Assembly: GCA_043747835.1 (NCBI GenBank)
Contig: JAYTOK010000091.1
Coordinates: 24,275 to 88,274 of the forward strand
Direction of reading: 5' to 3'
From: CADEED01 sp043747835
GTDB lineage: Bacteria > Pseudomonadota > Gammaproteobacteria > Steroidobacterales > Steroidobacteraceae
DNA: 64,000 nucleotides
In this document: in pieces, positions 9,280 through 17,891 of the stretch
Layout: every line of letters begins with the position of its first letter
Numbering within the stretch: the stretch's first letter is position 1
Notes under the pieces: generated by a model
The model's database searches: none
The model's input: the letters and a program-made list of their open reading frames with translations, nothing else
Told to the model about the DNA's origin: nothing
Made by a program: the position numbers and the translations under genes

Positions 9280-10230
9280 ATGACAAACAACAAGATCATT
9301 GCCGTCATCGGCAGCACCGGCGCCCAGGGCGGCGGCCTCGTTCGCGCCATCCTTGAAAACGCTTCCAGTGGCTTCCGTGCGCGCGCCATCACCCGCAAGG
9401 CGAACGGCGACAAGGCCGGGGAATTGCGGAAGCTAGGGGCGGAGGTCGTCGAGGCGGATCTCGACGATGCCGCCTCGCTCGTGAAGGCGTTCGAAGGCGC
9501 GTACGGCGCGTTCTGCGTGACCAACTACTGGGAGCACTTCACCCCGGCGAAAGAACTCAGCCAGTCAAGCAACCTGGCGCAGGCCGCGAAGGCGGCTAAG
9601 CTCGCGCACGTGATCTGGTCGACGCTCGAGGACACGCGAAAGCTGATCCCGTTGTCGGATCCGCGCATGCCGACGCTGCTGGAGAAATACAAGGTTCCGC
9701 ATTTCGACGCAAAGGGCGAGGCGGACGCGATGTTCGAGGAAGCGGGCGTGCCGACGACCTACCTGCTCACAGCTTTCTATTGGGAAAACTTCATTCACTT
9801 CGGCATGGGCCCGAAGAAGGGGCCGGATGGCAAGCTCACGCTCACGCTGCCGATGGGCAACGCGAAGCTGTCCGGCATCGCGGCCGAAGACATCGGGAAC
9901 TGCGCCTTCGGCATCTTCAAGCAGGGCAAACAGTGGATAGGCAAGCGGGTGGGTATCGCGGGCGGCCACCTGAAGGGCGTGCAGATGGCGGCCGACTTCT
10001 CCGCGGCGCTCGAACAGGACGTGGTCTACAACGCCATCAGTCCCGAGGTGTATCGCGGCCTCGGGTTTCCGGGCGCGGACGACCTCGGCAACATGTTTCA
10101 GTACTACACGGAATTCGAGAAGCCGTTCGCGGAAGCGCGCAGCCTTGAAACCTCGCGTTCGCTCAATCCCTGGCTGATGGACTTCGAGTCCTGGCTCGCG
10201 AAGAACAAGGGCCGCATCCCGCTCGAGTGA
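9280..10230 (+). CDS. NmrA-like NAD(P)-binding protein
   Basis: An atypical short-chain dehydrogenase/NmrA protein. The N-terminal Rossmann motif is GSTGAQGGG, and ARAITRK follows at the position of the cofactor 2'-phosphate pocket. The middle has GAYGAFCVTNYWEH, and YLLTAFYWENF replaces the classical YxxxK. Family members sense or reduce NADP-linked substrates. ATG 9280 gives the usual short lead before the first strand; a TTG at 9262 is possible. The gene diverges from the S9 peptidase gene. Its last codons take part in an inverted repeat shared with the convergent neighbour. Confidence 0.85.
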   Translation: MTNNKIIAVIGSTGAQGGGLVRAILENASSGFRARAITRKANGDKAGELRKLGAEVVEADLDDAASLVKAFEGAYGAFCVTNYWEHFTPAKELSQSSNLAQAAKAAKLAHVIWSTLEDTRKLIPLSDPRMPTLLEKYKVPHFDAKGEADAMFEEAGVPTTYLLTAFYWENFIHFGMGPKKGPDGKLTLTLPMGNAKLSGIAAEDIGNCAFGIFKQGKQWIGKRVGIAGGHLKGVQMAADFSAALEQDVVYNAISPEVYRGLGFPGADDLGNMFQYYTEFEKPFAEARSLETSRSLNPWLMDFESWLAKNKGRIPLE

Positions 10231-10254
10231 GAGGTCGCGACTGACTACTCGAGC
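10221..10254. terminator. inverted repeat over two convergent stop regions
   Basis: GCTCGAGT (10221-10228) is repeated inverted as ACTCGAGC (10247-10254) with an inner GTCGCGAC palindrome. The arms encode the last residues of both convergent genes (ending LE on each side). No T-run follows on either side, so this is a possible bidirectional or Rho-dependent stop rather than a classical terminator. Confidence 0.35.
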
Positions 10255-10589
10255 AGGAATTCCATCAGACGCGAGTGTTGAGCCATGAGCGCGTCGAAGC
10301 AGGCGAAATAGAACTCCGGGGCTTCGGCCTTGGCGAGCGCTTTGGGATCCGCGATGCGTGCGCCATGGCGATTGCACGCGAGTGTCACCGCGCCAATGGA
10401 AATTTCCACCATGGGCTCGCCGTCCGCGGCCCGCATCAACACCAGCCGGTAGTGAGACCTGCCCTGGCCATGACCCAGCATTCCGTCGTGCTGCTCGGAC
10501 ACGCCGCCGCAACCACACGGGCAGGGACGCATTGCCAGAGCTGTTTCCCGGACGCGAATCATCTTCATGCAACGGCCTGACCTGAGCAT
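10245..10589 (-). CDS. small hypothetical protein with a Cys-rich N-terminus
   Basis: The product is up to 114 residues. After a short lead there is a CPCGCGG cluster that could bind a metal, then a compact region with LVLMRAADGEPMVEISIGAV and a C-terminal helix. It resembles small uncharacterised soluble proteins; I do not recognise a family. The ATG at 10589 directly abuts the stop codon of the upstream gene, so the two are probably cotranscribed. An internal ATG at 10568 is an alternative start. Confidence 0.6.
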   Translation of the reverse strand: MLRSGRCMKMIRVRETALAMRPCPCGCGGVSEQHDGMLGHGQGRSHYRLVLMRAADGEPMVEISIGAVTLACNRHGARIADPKALAKAEAPEFYFACFDALMAQHSRLMEFLLE

Positions 10590-10865
10590 CTACTTCGTCA
10601 TCGAGGCGCGGATTGCGCCCACGAGAAACGTCAGCCAGGCACCGCCGAATCCGCCGCTCGCAACGTTGGTCAACACCGTCAGGACGTCCGGGGGCCCGAT
10701 GCCGACGCCAAGTTGGTTCAACAACTGGCCACCAAGTACGCCTCCCAGGATGCCGAGCATCGACGTGACGACGATGCGCTGATCGAAGTTCTTCGCGCTG
10801 CCGGCGACCAGCTTGCCGCCGATCGCGCCACTGCCGATCTGGATGACGAGGCTGACGATTTCCAC
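10590..10865 (-). CDS. small glycine-rich membrane protein, GlsB/YeaQ-like
   Basis: The 91-residue protein consists of hydrophobic helices with glycine zippers (GSGAIGGKLVAG, GILGGVLGGQLL, ASGGFGGAWL). This is the pattern seen in the transglycosylase-associated GlsB/YeaQ/YmgE family, whose members are often stress-induced. I chose GTG 10865 because GGAG lies six bases upstream; a TTG four codons earlier would put the Shine-Dalgarno inside the gene. It is followed without a gap by the Cys-rich gene. Confidence 0.7.
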   Translation of the reverse strand: MEIVSLVIQIGSGAIGGKLVAGSAKNFDQRIVVTSMLGILGGVLGGQLLNQLGVGIGPPDVLTVLTNVASGGFGGAWLTFLVGAIRASMTK

Positions 10866-10974
10866 CTGTGACTCCAATTGTTAGGGCGCGGATTGTGCTC
10901 CGGCAGCCGGTGAATGCAGCCGTTTCACTTTGTAAAATTCATCGCAGCGCCGCCCGGCCCGCTAAACTCCGGAC

Positions 10975-11673
10975 GTGCGTATTGCCCTGTTGGAAGATGA
11001 AAGCGAGCAGATCGAGCGAATTTCGCGTTTGCTCGAGGCTGCCGGTCATCGCGTCCATTCGTTCGCGCGCGGTCGCGCCCTGCTGAGCAGCCTGCGGAGC
11101 GAGACGTTCGAGCTCGTGATTCTCGATTGGGAAGTCCCCGGGATGTCGGGGCTGGATGTGTTGCGCGCGATCCGTGCGCGCGTCGGTCCGCCGGAGCGGG
11201 TTCTTTTCCTGACCCACCGCGACAGCGAGGCCGACGTGGTCGAGGCCCTGCAGGCGGGAGCCGATGACTTCCTCATCAAGCCCGCCCGCGATCGGGAGCT
11301 GCTGGCGCGCATCGATGCCCTTGGCCGCCGCGCGCAAGGACACGCACAGCCAGCGGAGTTGGTCGAACTCCCGCCATTTCGCATCGACCGCGCCAACCAT
11401 CGCGTCGAGCGGGATGGAAAGCCGCTCGAGCTGACGCGTCGGGAGTTCGAAGTGGCCTTTCTGTTGTTCTGCAACCTTGGCCAAGTGCTGTCACGGGGCC
11501 ACATCATGGAGGCGGTATGGGGTCAATCCGCTGCGACGAATACGCGAACGGTGGACATGCATGTGAGCCGGGTGCGCCAGGTGCTGGGACTTTCCGCCGC
11601 GATCGGGCTGCGACTCACCGCCATCTACGGATTCGGCTATCGGCTCGAACGCGTGCAGGCCGAGTCGCCGTGA
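10975..11673 (+). CDS. OmpR/PhoB-type response regulator
   Basis: The N-terminal receiver has the acidic pair at Glu7-Asp8, the phospho-acceptor Asp51 (VILDWEVPG) and the conserved Lys in FLIKPA. The C-terminal winged-helix has the usual LTRREFEVA, VDMHVSRVRQVL recognition helix and IYGFGYRL wing. It binds DNA as a phosphorylated dimer. The partner kinase is almost certainly the CHASE2 kinase two genes on: the genes overlap (TGATG, then ATGA) and form one transcript. The start is GTG 10975, which gives the canonical short lead to the first strand. Confidence 0.92.
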   Translation: MRIALLEDESEQIERISRLLEAAGHRVHSFARGRALLSSLRSETFELVILDWEVPGMSGLDVLRAIRARVGPPERVLFLTHRDSEADVVEALQAGADDFLIKPARDRELLARIDALGRRAQGHAQPAELVELPPFRIDRANHRVERDGKPLELTRREFEVAFLLFCNLGQVLSRGHIMEAVWGQSAATNTRTVDMHVSRVRQVLGLSAAIGLRLTAIYGFGYRLERVQAESP

Positions 11674-13331
11674 TGTCGCGTCTGCGAAAGACAATCCGGG
11701 CCGCGGCACTGGCCGCGATCCTGTTTCAGTCGATGGCGACGTTCGTCCACGCGCAAGCCGTGGCGCCGGAGTCGATCGCAACCGCTGAAGAGGCGCAGTT
11801 CGTCTATCGCTTCCGCACGCGCGACACTTTGATCCAGGTCTGCCGGCGCCTGCTGCTGCAGCCGCAACGATGGCCCGAGGTGCAGCGGCGCAACGGCATC
11901 CGTGACCCTTTCAACATCCCGCCGGACACGCCGATCCGCGTTCCGTATTCCTGGCTGCGCCTCGCGCCGGATACGGCCATCGTTCGCGCCGTCGCCGGTT
12001 CCGCCACGCGCGACGGCGTGCCCCTCGCGCCTGGCGACGTTCTCGATCAGGGCATGCGCATCGAGACGGCGGCGAACGGATCCGTGAGCATCCAGTTCGC
12101 GGATCAATCGATCCTCACCTTGCAGAAATCGAGCGTGTTGCGGCTGGAGCGGATGCAGCGTGTGCAGGGAGTGAATGACGGTCACAGCGCGGAGTTGAAG
12201 CTGGAGTCGGGGCGTGCGGAGACCACGATCACGCCGAAGCGCGACGTAGGCCGCTTCGAGATCGTGACTCCCGTCGCCATCTCGGCGGTGCGCGGCACGC
12301 AGTTCCGCACCGGCTTCGACGGCGCGACGAGTCATGCCACGACCGAGACGCTGGAAGGTACGGTGGGCGTCGATGCAGCCGGAGGATCGGTTGCGGTGCG
12401 CGCGGGATTCGGTACGCGCGTCGAGTCGACGGGAGCCGTATTGCCGCCGGTGCCCCTGTTGCCGGCACCGGACCTGAAATTGCTGCCGTCGATGAATACC
12501 CGGGATCGATTGTCGGTGGAGTTTCCACCGCTGCCGCTGGCGGCGTCCTATCGCGCGCAGCTCGCGGCGGATGCCGGGTTCAGCGCGCTGCTCGTCGATG
12601 AGTCTTCCACCTCGCCTGCCTTCGATCTCGCGGCGCCGCCCGACGGTGACTACTGGCTTCGCGTGCGCGGCGTCGATGCTCTCGGAATCGAAGGCAACGA
12701 CGCGGTGCAAAGTCTGTCTCAGCATGTGCTGCCCACGGCGCCCGCGATCGTGGCGCCGACGGCAGGCACGCGTCTCTACACGGGTAGCGTCACCCTGCGA
12801 TGGTCGCCGCTGATCGACGTGGCTGGCTATCGTCTGCAATTGGCGCGCGATTCGCAGTTCACGGACCTCGTCGCCGAGCGGCAGACCGACTCCGGCACCA
12901 CCGCTGAGATCGGCGGCTTGTCCCCGGGCTCTTACTACTGGCGCATGGCGGGCGTGAACTCGCGCGGCGAGCCGGGCGCGTGGAGCGAAGCCGCCAATTT
13001 CACGCAGCGACCGCTGGCACCCGGGGTCGAGGCTTCGCGAGTGGACCGGCGGGAGTTGCGACTGTCCTGGCAGGCGCAGCCGGGCGAGCAATACCGTTTG
13101 CAGATCTCTCGCGACGCCGGCTTCGAGCGTCCTGTCGTCGACACGGTCCTGACGGCAGGCGAGTACACGATCGTCCGGCCGGCCGCCGGGACGTATCACG
13201 CGCGCCTGCAGGTTCGCGGCGATGGCCCGGCGGAGGATCCTTTCGGTCAGTCGAGCCGCTTCGAGGTGCCCATTCCGGTCTGGCTGAAGATACTGCTCGG
13301 TACCACGGTGCTCCTGCCCGCGGTGCTATGA
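11673..13331 (+). CDS. FecR-domain protein with LysM-like and Fn3-like modules
   Basis: The 552-residue exported protein starts at ATG 11673, overlapping the regulator stop as TGATG. After a signal peptide (to about 28), a LysM-like segment (about 45-95) has the FRTRDTLIQVCRRL...NIPPDTPIRVP pattern. A FecR domain (about 105-240) has TAANGSVSIQFADQSILTL and AISAVRGTQFR. Two or three fibronectin-III-like modules follow (for example YWLRVRGVDALGIEG, YYWRMAGVNSRGEPG). The C-terminus is a hydrophobic tail. It probably sits in the periplasm near peptidoglycan and could modulate the CHASE2 kinase encoded next; that role is inference from the conserved gene order of such operons. Confidence 0.85.
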   Translation: MSRLRKTIRAAALAAILFQSMATFVHAQAVAPESIATAEEAQFVYRFRTRDTLIQVCRRLLLQPQRWPEVQRRNGIRDPFNIPPDTPIRVPYSWLRLAPDTAIVRAVAGSATRDGVPLAPGDVLDQGMRIETAANGSVSIQFADQSILTLQKSSVLRLERMQRVQGVNDGHSAELKLESGRAETTITPKRDVGRFEIVTPVAISAVRGTQFRTGFDGATSHATTETLEGTVGVDAAGGSVAVRAGFGTRVESTGAVLPPVPLLPAPDLKLLPSMNTRDRLSVEFPPLPLAASYRAQLAADAGFSALLVDESSTSPAFDLAAPPDGDYWLRVRGVDALGIEGNDAVQSLSQHVLPTAPAIVAPTAGTRLYTGSVTLRWSPLIDVAGYRLQLARDSQFTDLVAERQTDSGTTAEIGGLSPGSYYWRMAGVNSRGEPGAWSEAANFTQRPLAPGVEASRVDRRELRLSWQAQPGEQYRLQISRDAGFERPVVDTVLTAGEYTIVRPAAGTYHARLQVRGDGPAEDPFGQSSRFEVPIPVWLKILLGTTVLLPAVL

Positions 13332-15661
13332 CGCCGCTTCGATCCGGGCCTCGCGTCGTTCGGCAGTGGATAGGCCTGCTGGCGGGAGTGCTCGTATCGA
13401 CGGTGCTCGCCAGCAGCTTCGACATCTTCTGGCGAGCCGATCACGCGATCTACGATGCGGCGCTCCCCGTTCGTGCCGCGCCGGACGATGTGGTGATCGT
13501 CGCGGTGGACGATGCGAGCATCGCCGCGCTCGGACGCTGGCCGTGGCCGCGATCGATGCATGCGAAGCTCATGGACCGTTTGACCCTCATGGGCGCGCGC
13601 GCTGTCGCCATCGACGTCCTGTTCCTCGAACCCGATGAGCAATCTTCGAGCGGGGACGACGACTTCGCTGCGGCCATTGCGCGCGGGCCACCGACCGTGT
13701 TGCCCCTCGCGGTCGAGATGCCTGCGCCTGGCCGCCCACTGCGATTGTTGCCGCCGATTCCGGTGCTCGCCGCGGCCGCTGCGGGCGTGGGACATGTCCA
13801 TCTGGAACTCGATCGTGACGGCGTGGGCCGCGGTGTTTTCCTGCGCGAGGGGTTCGGCGCGTCAAACTACCCGCACCTGATGCTGGCGCTGCTCGAGCGT
13901 ACACCGGGTGAGCGCAAGCCCGCGATGGTGGGCGCGCGACACCCCGATCCCGCCGGAGCCCCGGCCGCCGTCTGGGTGCGCGACTACCAGATGCTGATTC
14001 CCTTCCTGGGTCCGCCGGGACACTTCGCGAGAGTCTCCTATGTCGACGTGCTGAATGGCGCAATTCCGCCGGAGAGTCTGGGCGGCAAACTCGTGCTGGT
14101 CGGCGTGACCGCGCAAGGCACCGGAGATGCGTATCCCACGCCGAGATCCGGACAAGGCGTCGCCATGCCGGGTGTGGAAATTTCGGCGAATGTGCTGCAG
14201 GCCCTGCGCGCCGGCCAGTGGATCCGGCCACTCGGATCACTCACCACAGCGCTGCTTGCTGTCGTTCCGATCCTGCTGGTGGCCTGCGGATTTCTATGGC
14301 TCACGCCACGCTACTCCCTGATTCTCTCGGGCGTCGCCTGGCTCGGCACGCTGGGCACCAGCGTGATCCTGCTGCGCGTGGCGGACTGCTGGTGGCCGCC
14401 GGTCGCGCCGCTGGCGGCGCTGTTGATCATGTACCCGCTGTGGAGCTGGCGACGGCTCGAGGCCACGCAAAGTTATCTGGACGAGGAGCTAGGCCGACTG
14501 TCCCGCGAACACTTTCCCTTCACGGTGCCGGCGAGCGCGGGTCCTAAAGTCACGCCGTTCGCCGACGTGGTGGAACGGCGCATCGCCATCTTGCGCGAGG
14601 CCGTCCAGCGCTCGCGCGATGCGCGGCGACTATTCTCCGACACGATCAAGGCACTGCCCGGCGCCACATTCCTCAGCGACAACGATGGCCGCGTCGTGAT
14701 CTCGAATCCAGCCGCGGCAAGACTGTTCGGCCTCGAGAGTGACGCGGCCATGGAAGGTTCCTTCGTCGACGGCTACCTGAGCGCTCGCACTTACGATGCG
14801 GGCGTGGAGTTTGCCAATCTGGCGAGGCTCGCGCCGGATACGCGCGAGTCCGTGCTGCAGCCCGAAGGCCGCAACGTGCTGGTGCGCACCGCGCCATTCG
14901 CGGACAGCGCCGGAGAGCGGGCCGGAACCATCATCGAAATCACGGACATCAGCGAGTTGCGCGCCGCGCAACGTGAACGCGAGGACACCTTGCGATTCCT
15001 GTCGCACGACATGAAGAGTCCGGCGTCTTCTCTCATGAGCCTCGCGCAGTTGCAGAGCGATCCCGCACGCGCGCTGGCACCAAAGCCGCTGTCCCAGCGG
15101 CTGGAATTGCTCGCACAACGATTGTTGGCACTGGTCGATGGGTTCGTGGGGCTCGCGCGCGCCGAGGCGGCGGACCCTCGCGCCTTCGAGGAGTTCGATC
15201 TGCGGGATGCGATCCAGGACGCGTATGACGAAGTGTGGGCGGTGGCGCAGTCGCGCCACATCGACGTCGCCGCGCCTCTGCCGGGCGATGCCATTCTCGT
15301 TCATGGCGATCGCGCGTTGCTGGCGCGAGCGCTGATCAACCTGGTCGGAAATGCGCTGAAATTTTCGGCGCCGCATTCGCGCGTCAGCGTTCGAAGTCGA
15401 GTGACGGCAGGCGAAGTCGCCGTGGAAGTCGAAGACAGCGGACCGGGCATCGCGGAAGAGGCGCGTGCCTCGCTGTTCCAGCGTTTCACCCGCCGTGTGC
15501 ATCGTGGCGACTCCGATCCGGGCGGCGCGGGGCTCGGTCTGGCGTTCGTGCGCGTCATCGCCGAAAAACATGGCGGCCGAGCGTGGATGGAGAATTCATC
15601 TTCCGGCGGCGCGGTCTTCTCGATAGCGATGCCCCTGTCGTCGTCTGGTCCGCCGACCTGA
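13328..15661 (+). CDS. CHASE2 sensor histidine kinase
   Basis: From ATG 13328 (ATGA overlap with the preceding gene) the 777-residue protein has one N-terminal membrane helix and a CHASE2 periplasmic sensor (about 35-290; WPWPRSMHAKLMDRL, AIDVLFLEPD, GKLVLVGVTAQGTGD). Three closely spaced membrane helices follow (about 300-385), then a PAS domain (SDNDGRVVISNPAAARLFG), a HisKA domain with His560 (FLSHDMKSP) and an HATPase_c domain (LVGNALKFS, DSGPGIA, GAGLGLAFV). It would phosphorylate the response regulator of the same operon. The kinase starts directly with CHASE2 while FecR and LysM modules are supplied by the separate upstream gene. Confidence 0.92.
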   Translation: MTPLRSGPRVVRQWIGLLAGVLVSTVLASSFDIFWRADHAIYDAALPVRAAPDDVVIVAVDDASIAALGRWPWPRSMHAKLMDRLTLMGARAVAIDVLFLEPDEQSSSGDDDFAAAIARGPPTVLPLAVEMPAPGRPLRLLPPIPVLAAAAAGVGHVHLELDRDGVGRGVFLREGFGASNYPHLMLALLERTPGERKPAMVGARHPDPAGAPAAVWVRDYQMLIPFLGPPGHFARVSYVDVLNGAIPPESLGGKLVLVGVTAQGTGDAYPTPRSGQGVAMPGVEISANVLQALRAGQWIRPLGSLTTALLAVVPILLVACGFLWLTPRYSLILSGVAWLGTLGTSVILLRVADCWWPPVAPLAALLIMYPLWSWRRLEATQSYLDEELGRLSREHFPFTVPASAGPKVTPFADVVERRIAILREAVQRSRDARRLFSDTIKALPGATFLSDNDGRVVISNPAAARLFGLESDAAMEGSFVDGYLSARTYDAGVEFANLARLAPDTRESVLQPEGRNVLVRTAPFADSAGERAGTIIEITDISELRAAQREREDTLRFLSHDMKSPASSLMSLAQLQSDPARALAPKPLSQRLELLAQRLLALVDGFVGLARAEAADPRAFEEFDLRDAIQDAYDEVWAVAQSRHIDVAAPLPGDAILVHGDRALLARALINLVGNALKFSAPHSRVSVRSRVTAGEVAVEVEDSGPGIAEEARASLFQRFTRRVHRGDSDPGGAGLGLAFVRVIAEKHGGRAWMENSSSGGAVFSIAMPLSSSGPPT

Positions 15662-15684
15662 CAGTCCGCCCCGCGATCGATGGC

Positions 15685-16335
15685 TCATTCCTCTTCCCAC
15701 ACCGCGGTCGTCCGCCAGTTGAAGCGGATCGTGAGCACGCGCACGAGGAAGAATGCGCCGACGGTGATCCAGGCGGCCATCGTCGGCGTGACCCCGGCGT
15801 TCAGCGTGAGCAGTAGATAGAGTCCGCAGGCCGCGAGCAGCGTCAACGACGCGTACTGCCCCGGCCGCATCTGCGCCGGGATCTCGCGCATGACGACATC
15901 GCGCAACAGACCGCCCGCCGATCCGTTCGACACGCCCACGAACATGATGGCGATCAGCGGCAGGCCGGCCGCAGCCGCGAGCTGCATGCCGAACACGGCG
16001 AACGCCGGCGTGCCAAGCGCGTCGATGTAGTCGACGATCTTCTGCACGACGTCGGGGCCGATCAGATTACGCAGATAGCGCGCGAACACCGCGGCGACGA
16101 CCGTGGCCGCGACGATCAGCGAGAGGTACGCGGGATCGAGCAGGAACACGGGCGTGCGATTGAGGAACACCGCGTCGCGCAGCAGGCCGCCGCCGATGGC
16201 CGTCAACACCGCGATGATGAACACGCCAACGATGTCGAAGCGTTTGCGGATCGCGACGATGGCGCCGCTCACGGCCCAGGTGAAGGTGGCGGTGTAGTCG
16301 AAGGCGATGGGGACCTGGAACTCGGCGGGGGTCAT
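15685..16335 (-). CDS. trimeric intracellular cation channel (TRIC/UPF0126) family protein
   Basis: The protein has seven hydrophobic helices in two repeated halves. Each half carries the hallmark glycine motif, AIGGGLLRDAV in the first and SAGGLLRDVV in the second. Bacterial TRIC proteins form trimeric monovalent-cation channels in the inner membrane. Length (216-221 residues) fits. ATG 16335 gives the usual short lead before the first helix; ATG 16350 is also in frame, and neither has a clear Shine-Dalgarno. The 3' end faces the kinase gene with a 23-base gap. Confidence 0.88.
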   Translation of the reverse strand: MTPAEFQVPIAFDYTATFTWAVSGAIVAIRKRFDIVGVFIIAVLTAIGGGLLRDAVFLNRTPVFLLDPAYLSLIVAATVVAAVFARYLRNLIGPDVVQKIVDYIDALGTPAFAVFGMQLAAAAGLPLIAIMFVGVSNGSAGGLLRDVVMREIPAQMRPGQYASLTLLAACGLYLLLTLNAGVTPTMAAWITVGAFFLVRVLTIRFNWRTTAVWEEE

Positions 16336-16372
16336 GGGGCGAGCATACATATAGAGTGACGGCTGGGCTGGA

Positions 16373-16470
16373 ATCTAGTCATGATCTGGCGCGGATCATA
16401 AATAACCCTTTGTTAATAATAGATAATGTCGCCTTGTATCTAGCCAAATATCTAGTCAATAAACTAGTAT
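16373..16470 (+). promoter_or_regulatory. TATCTAG repeats and AT-rich promoter region ahead of the HipA-like gene
   Basis: This stretch is strikingly AT-rich compared with its surroundings. ATCTAGTCA occurs at 16373-16381 and again at 16450-16458. TATCTAG occurs at 16437-16443 and 16449-16455, twelve bases apart, followed by an inverted copy, giving CTAGT/ACTAG around a six-base spacer (16452-16467). A possible -35 (TTGTTA, 16410-16415) lies upstream. The repeats look like operators, and the downstream protein carries its own winged helix, so autoregulation is a reasonable inference. Confidence 0.5.
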
Positions 16471-16479
16471 GCGGACGTC

Positions 16480-17835
16480 ATGCCCGTCCCAGCAGCCGAA
16501 TCGATCCTGCGCCGGCTGAGCGACGGCACCGCCTCATCCGCGGAGCTCGAACAACTGCTCGGCCAGTCGCAGACCACAATCTCGCGCATCCTGCGCGGCC
16601 TCATTCATGACGCGCAAATCATCCGTCTCGGCAGCACGCGCGGCGCGCGATATGCGCTGCTGCGAAACATCGAAGGTATCGGCGCGTCCTGGCCGCTGCG
16701 ATCGATCGATCCACGCGGAAACGTCCACGACATCGGCGTGCTGCATGCGCTCGCGGGGGCCGAGTATTTCCTGCTCCCGGCAGGGCAGGCGTTCGCGTGG
16801 GCCGGACTGACGGACGGCCTTCCTTACTATCTACAAAATCAGCGGCCGGCCGGATTTCTGGGCCGCGCCGTGCCGCGCCGTTACCCGGATCTCGACCTGC
16901 CACAACGCGTCATCGACTGGAACGACGACCACTATCTACGCTACCTCACCCAACGCGGATCCGACACGGTCGGCAACCTCGTGCTCGGCAACCGCGCGCT
17001 CGACGAGGCGCTGCGTCTCATCCAGCAACGTCCGGCCATTGGCGAGGACGAACGCGCCGCAAGCTACCCGCGGTTGGTCGACGAAGTCATGGAGGGTGGG
17101 CTGCCGGGCTCTTCCGCACATGGCGAACATCCGAAGTTCATCGCGCTTCTCGCTGCCGATCCCCCGCGGCAGGTGCTGGTGAAGTTCTCGCCTTCACTGC
17201 GCACGCGAGTCGGGCAACGGTGGTCGGATCTGCTCGTGTCGGAGCACCTCGCCCACGAGGTACTTCGCGGCGCCGGAATTGCGGCCGCGGACTCGCGCGT
17301 CGAGCGCTTCGCCGACCGGACATACCTCGAGACGATCCGCTTCGATCGCGTCGGACGAGAGGGTCGCGTCGGGGTCGCTTCGTTGTTCGCGATCGACTCG
17401 ATCCTGTACGGCAAGCTCGACAACTGGATAGAAGCAGGCAGGCGCCTCGCGCAAGATCGCCGCATCGATGCGGACACGTTGCGAACCATCCGCCTGTTGG
17501 CGACGTTCGGCGCGCTCATCGCCAACACCGATCGCCACCTCGGGAATCTTGCCTGCCTCGACCGGTACGACGGGCGCTTCAGTCTTGCGCCTGTGTACGA
17601 CATGTTGCCGATGCTTTACGCGCCGGAACACGACGAGCTGCCGGAGCGTCGCTTCGAACCACCGGTTCCATCCGCGGACAGCCTGCAGATTTTCGCGCCT
17701 GCGCGATCGCTCGCCGAAAACTACTGGGATCTTTGCGCGCGAGACTCGCGCATCGGCGATGAATTCCGCGGCATCGCCGCACGCAATCTGCGCACGATCC
17801 AGTCGCTGCCGCGCACGGGTCCATACGCCGCCTGA
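16480..17835 (+). CDS. yjjJ: HipA-family Ser/Thr kinase with built-in DNA-binding domain (YjjJ-like)
   Basis: The 451-residue protein combines an N-terminal winged-helix (about 5-62, with SSAELEQLLGQSQTTISRILRGL) and a HipA-like kinase. The kinase shows the GxxGSSAHGEHPKF loop (207-220), the ATP-binding Lys235 (VLVKFSP), the catalytic NTDRHLGN (Asp351) and the metal-binding VYDMLP (Asp374). HipA kinases phosphorylate translation targets such as glutamyl-tRNA synthetase. No separate HipB antitoxin is encoded on either side, consistent with YjjJ, in which the DNA-binding part belongs to the same chain. The AT-rich leader with TATCTAG repeats is the likely self-operator. All key residues are present, so it looks active. 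Confidence 0.88.
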   Translation: MPVPAAESILRRLSDGTASSAELEQLLGQSQTTISRILRGLIHDAQIIRLGSTRGARYALLRNIEGIGASWPLRSIDPRGNVHDIGVLHALAGAEYFLLPAGQAFAWAGLTDGLPYYLQNQRPAGFLGRAVPRRYPDLDLPQRVIDWNDDHYLRYLTQRGSDTVGNLVLGNRALDEALRLIQQRPAIGEDERAASYPRLVDEVMEGGLPGSSAHGEHPKFIALLAADPPRQVLVKFSPSLRTRVGQRWSDLLVSEHLAHEVLRGAGIAAADSRVERFADRTYLETIRFDRVGREGRVGVASLFAIDSILYGKLDNWIEAGRRLAQDRRIDADTLRTIRLLATFGALIANTDRHLGNLACLDRYDGRFSLAPVYDMLPMLYAPEHDELPERRFEPPVPSADSLQIFAPARSLAENYWDLCARDSRIGDEFRGIAARNLRTIQSLPRTGPYAA

Positions 17836-17891
17836 CGCCTTCGTGGGCCTTTTGCTTGTAGACTCGAGCCGCAAACAGCTCCGAGGTGACG

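Noticed and set aside
12980..13327. Upstream extension of the CHASE2 kinase frame
   Set aside because: It overlaps the FecR gene in another frame; ATG 13328 gives the ATGA overlap and the correct first membrane helix.
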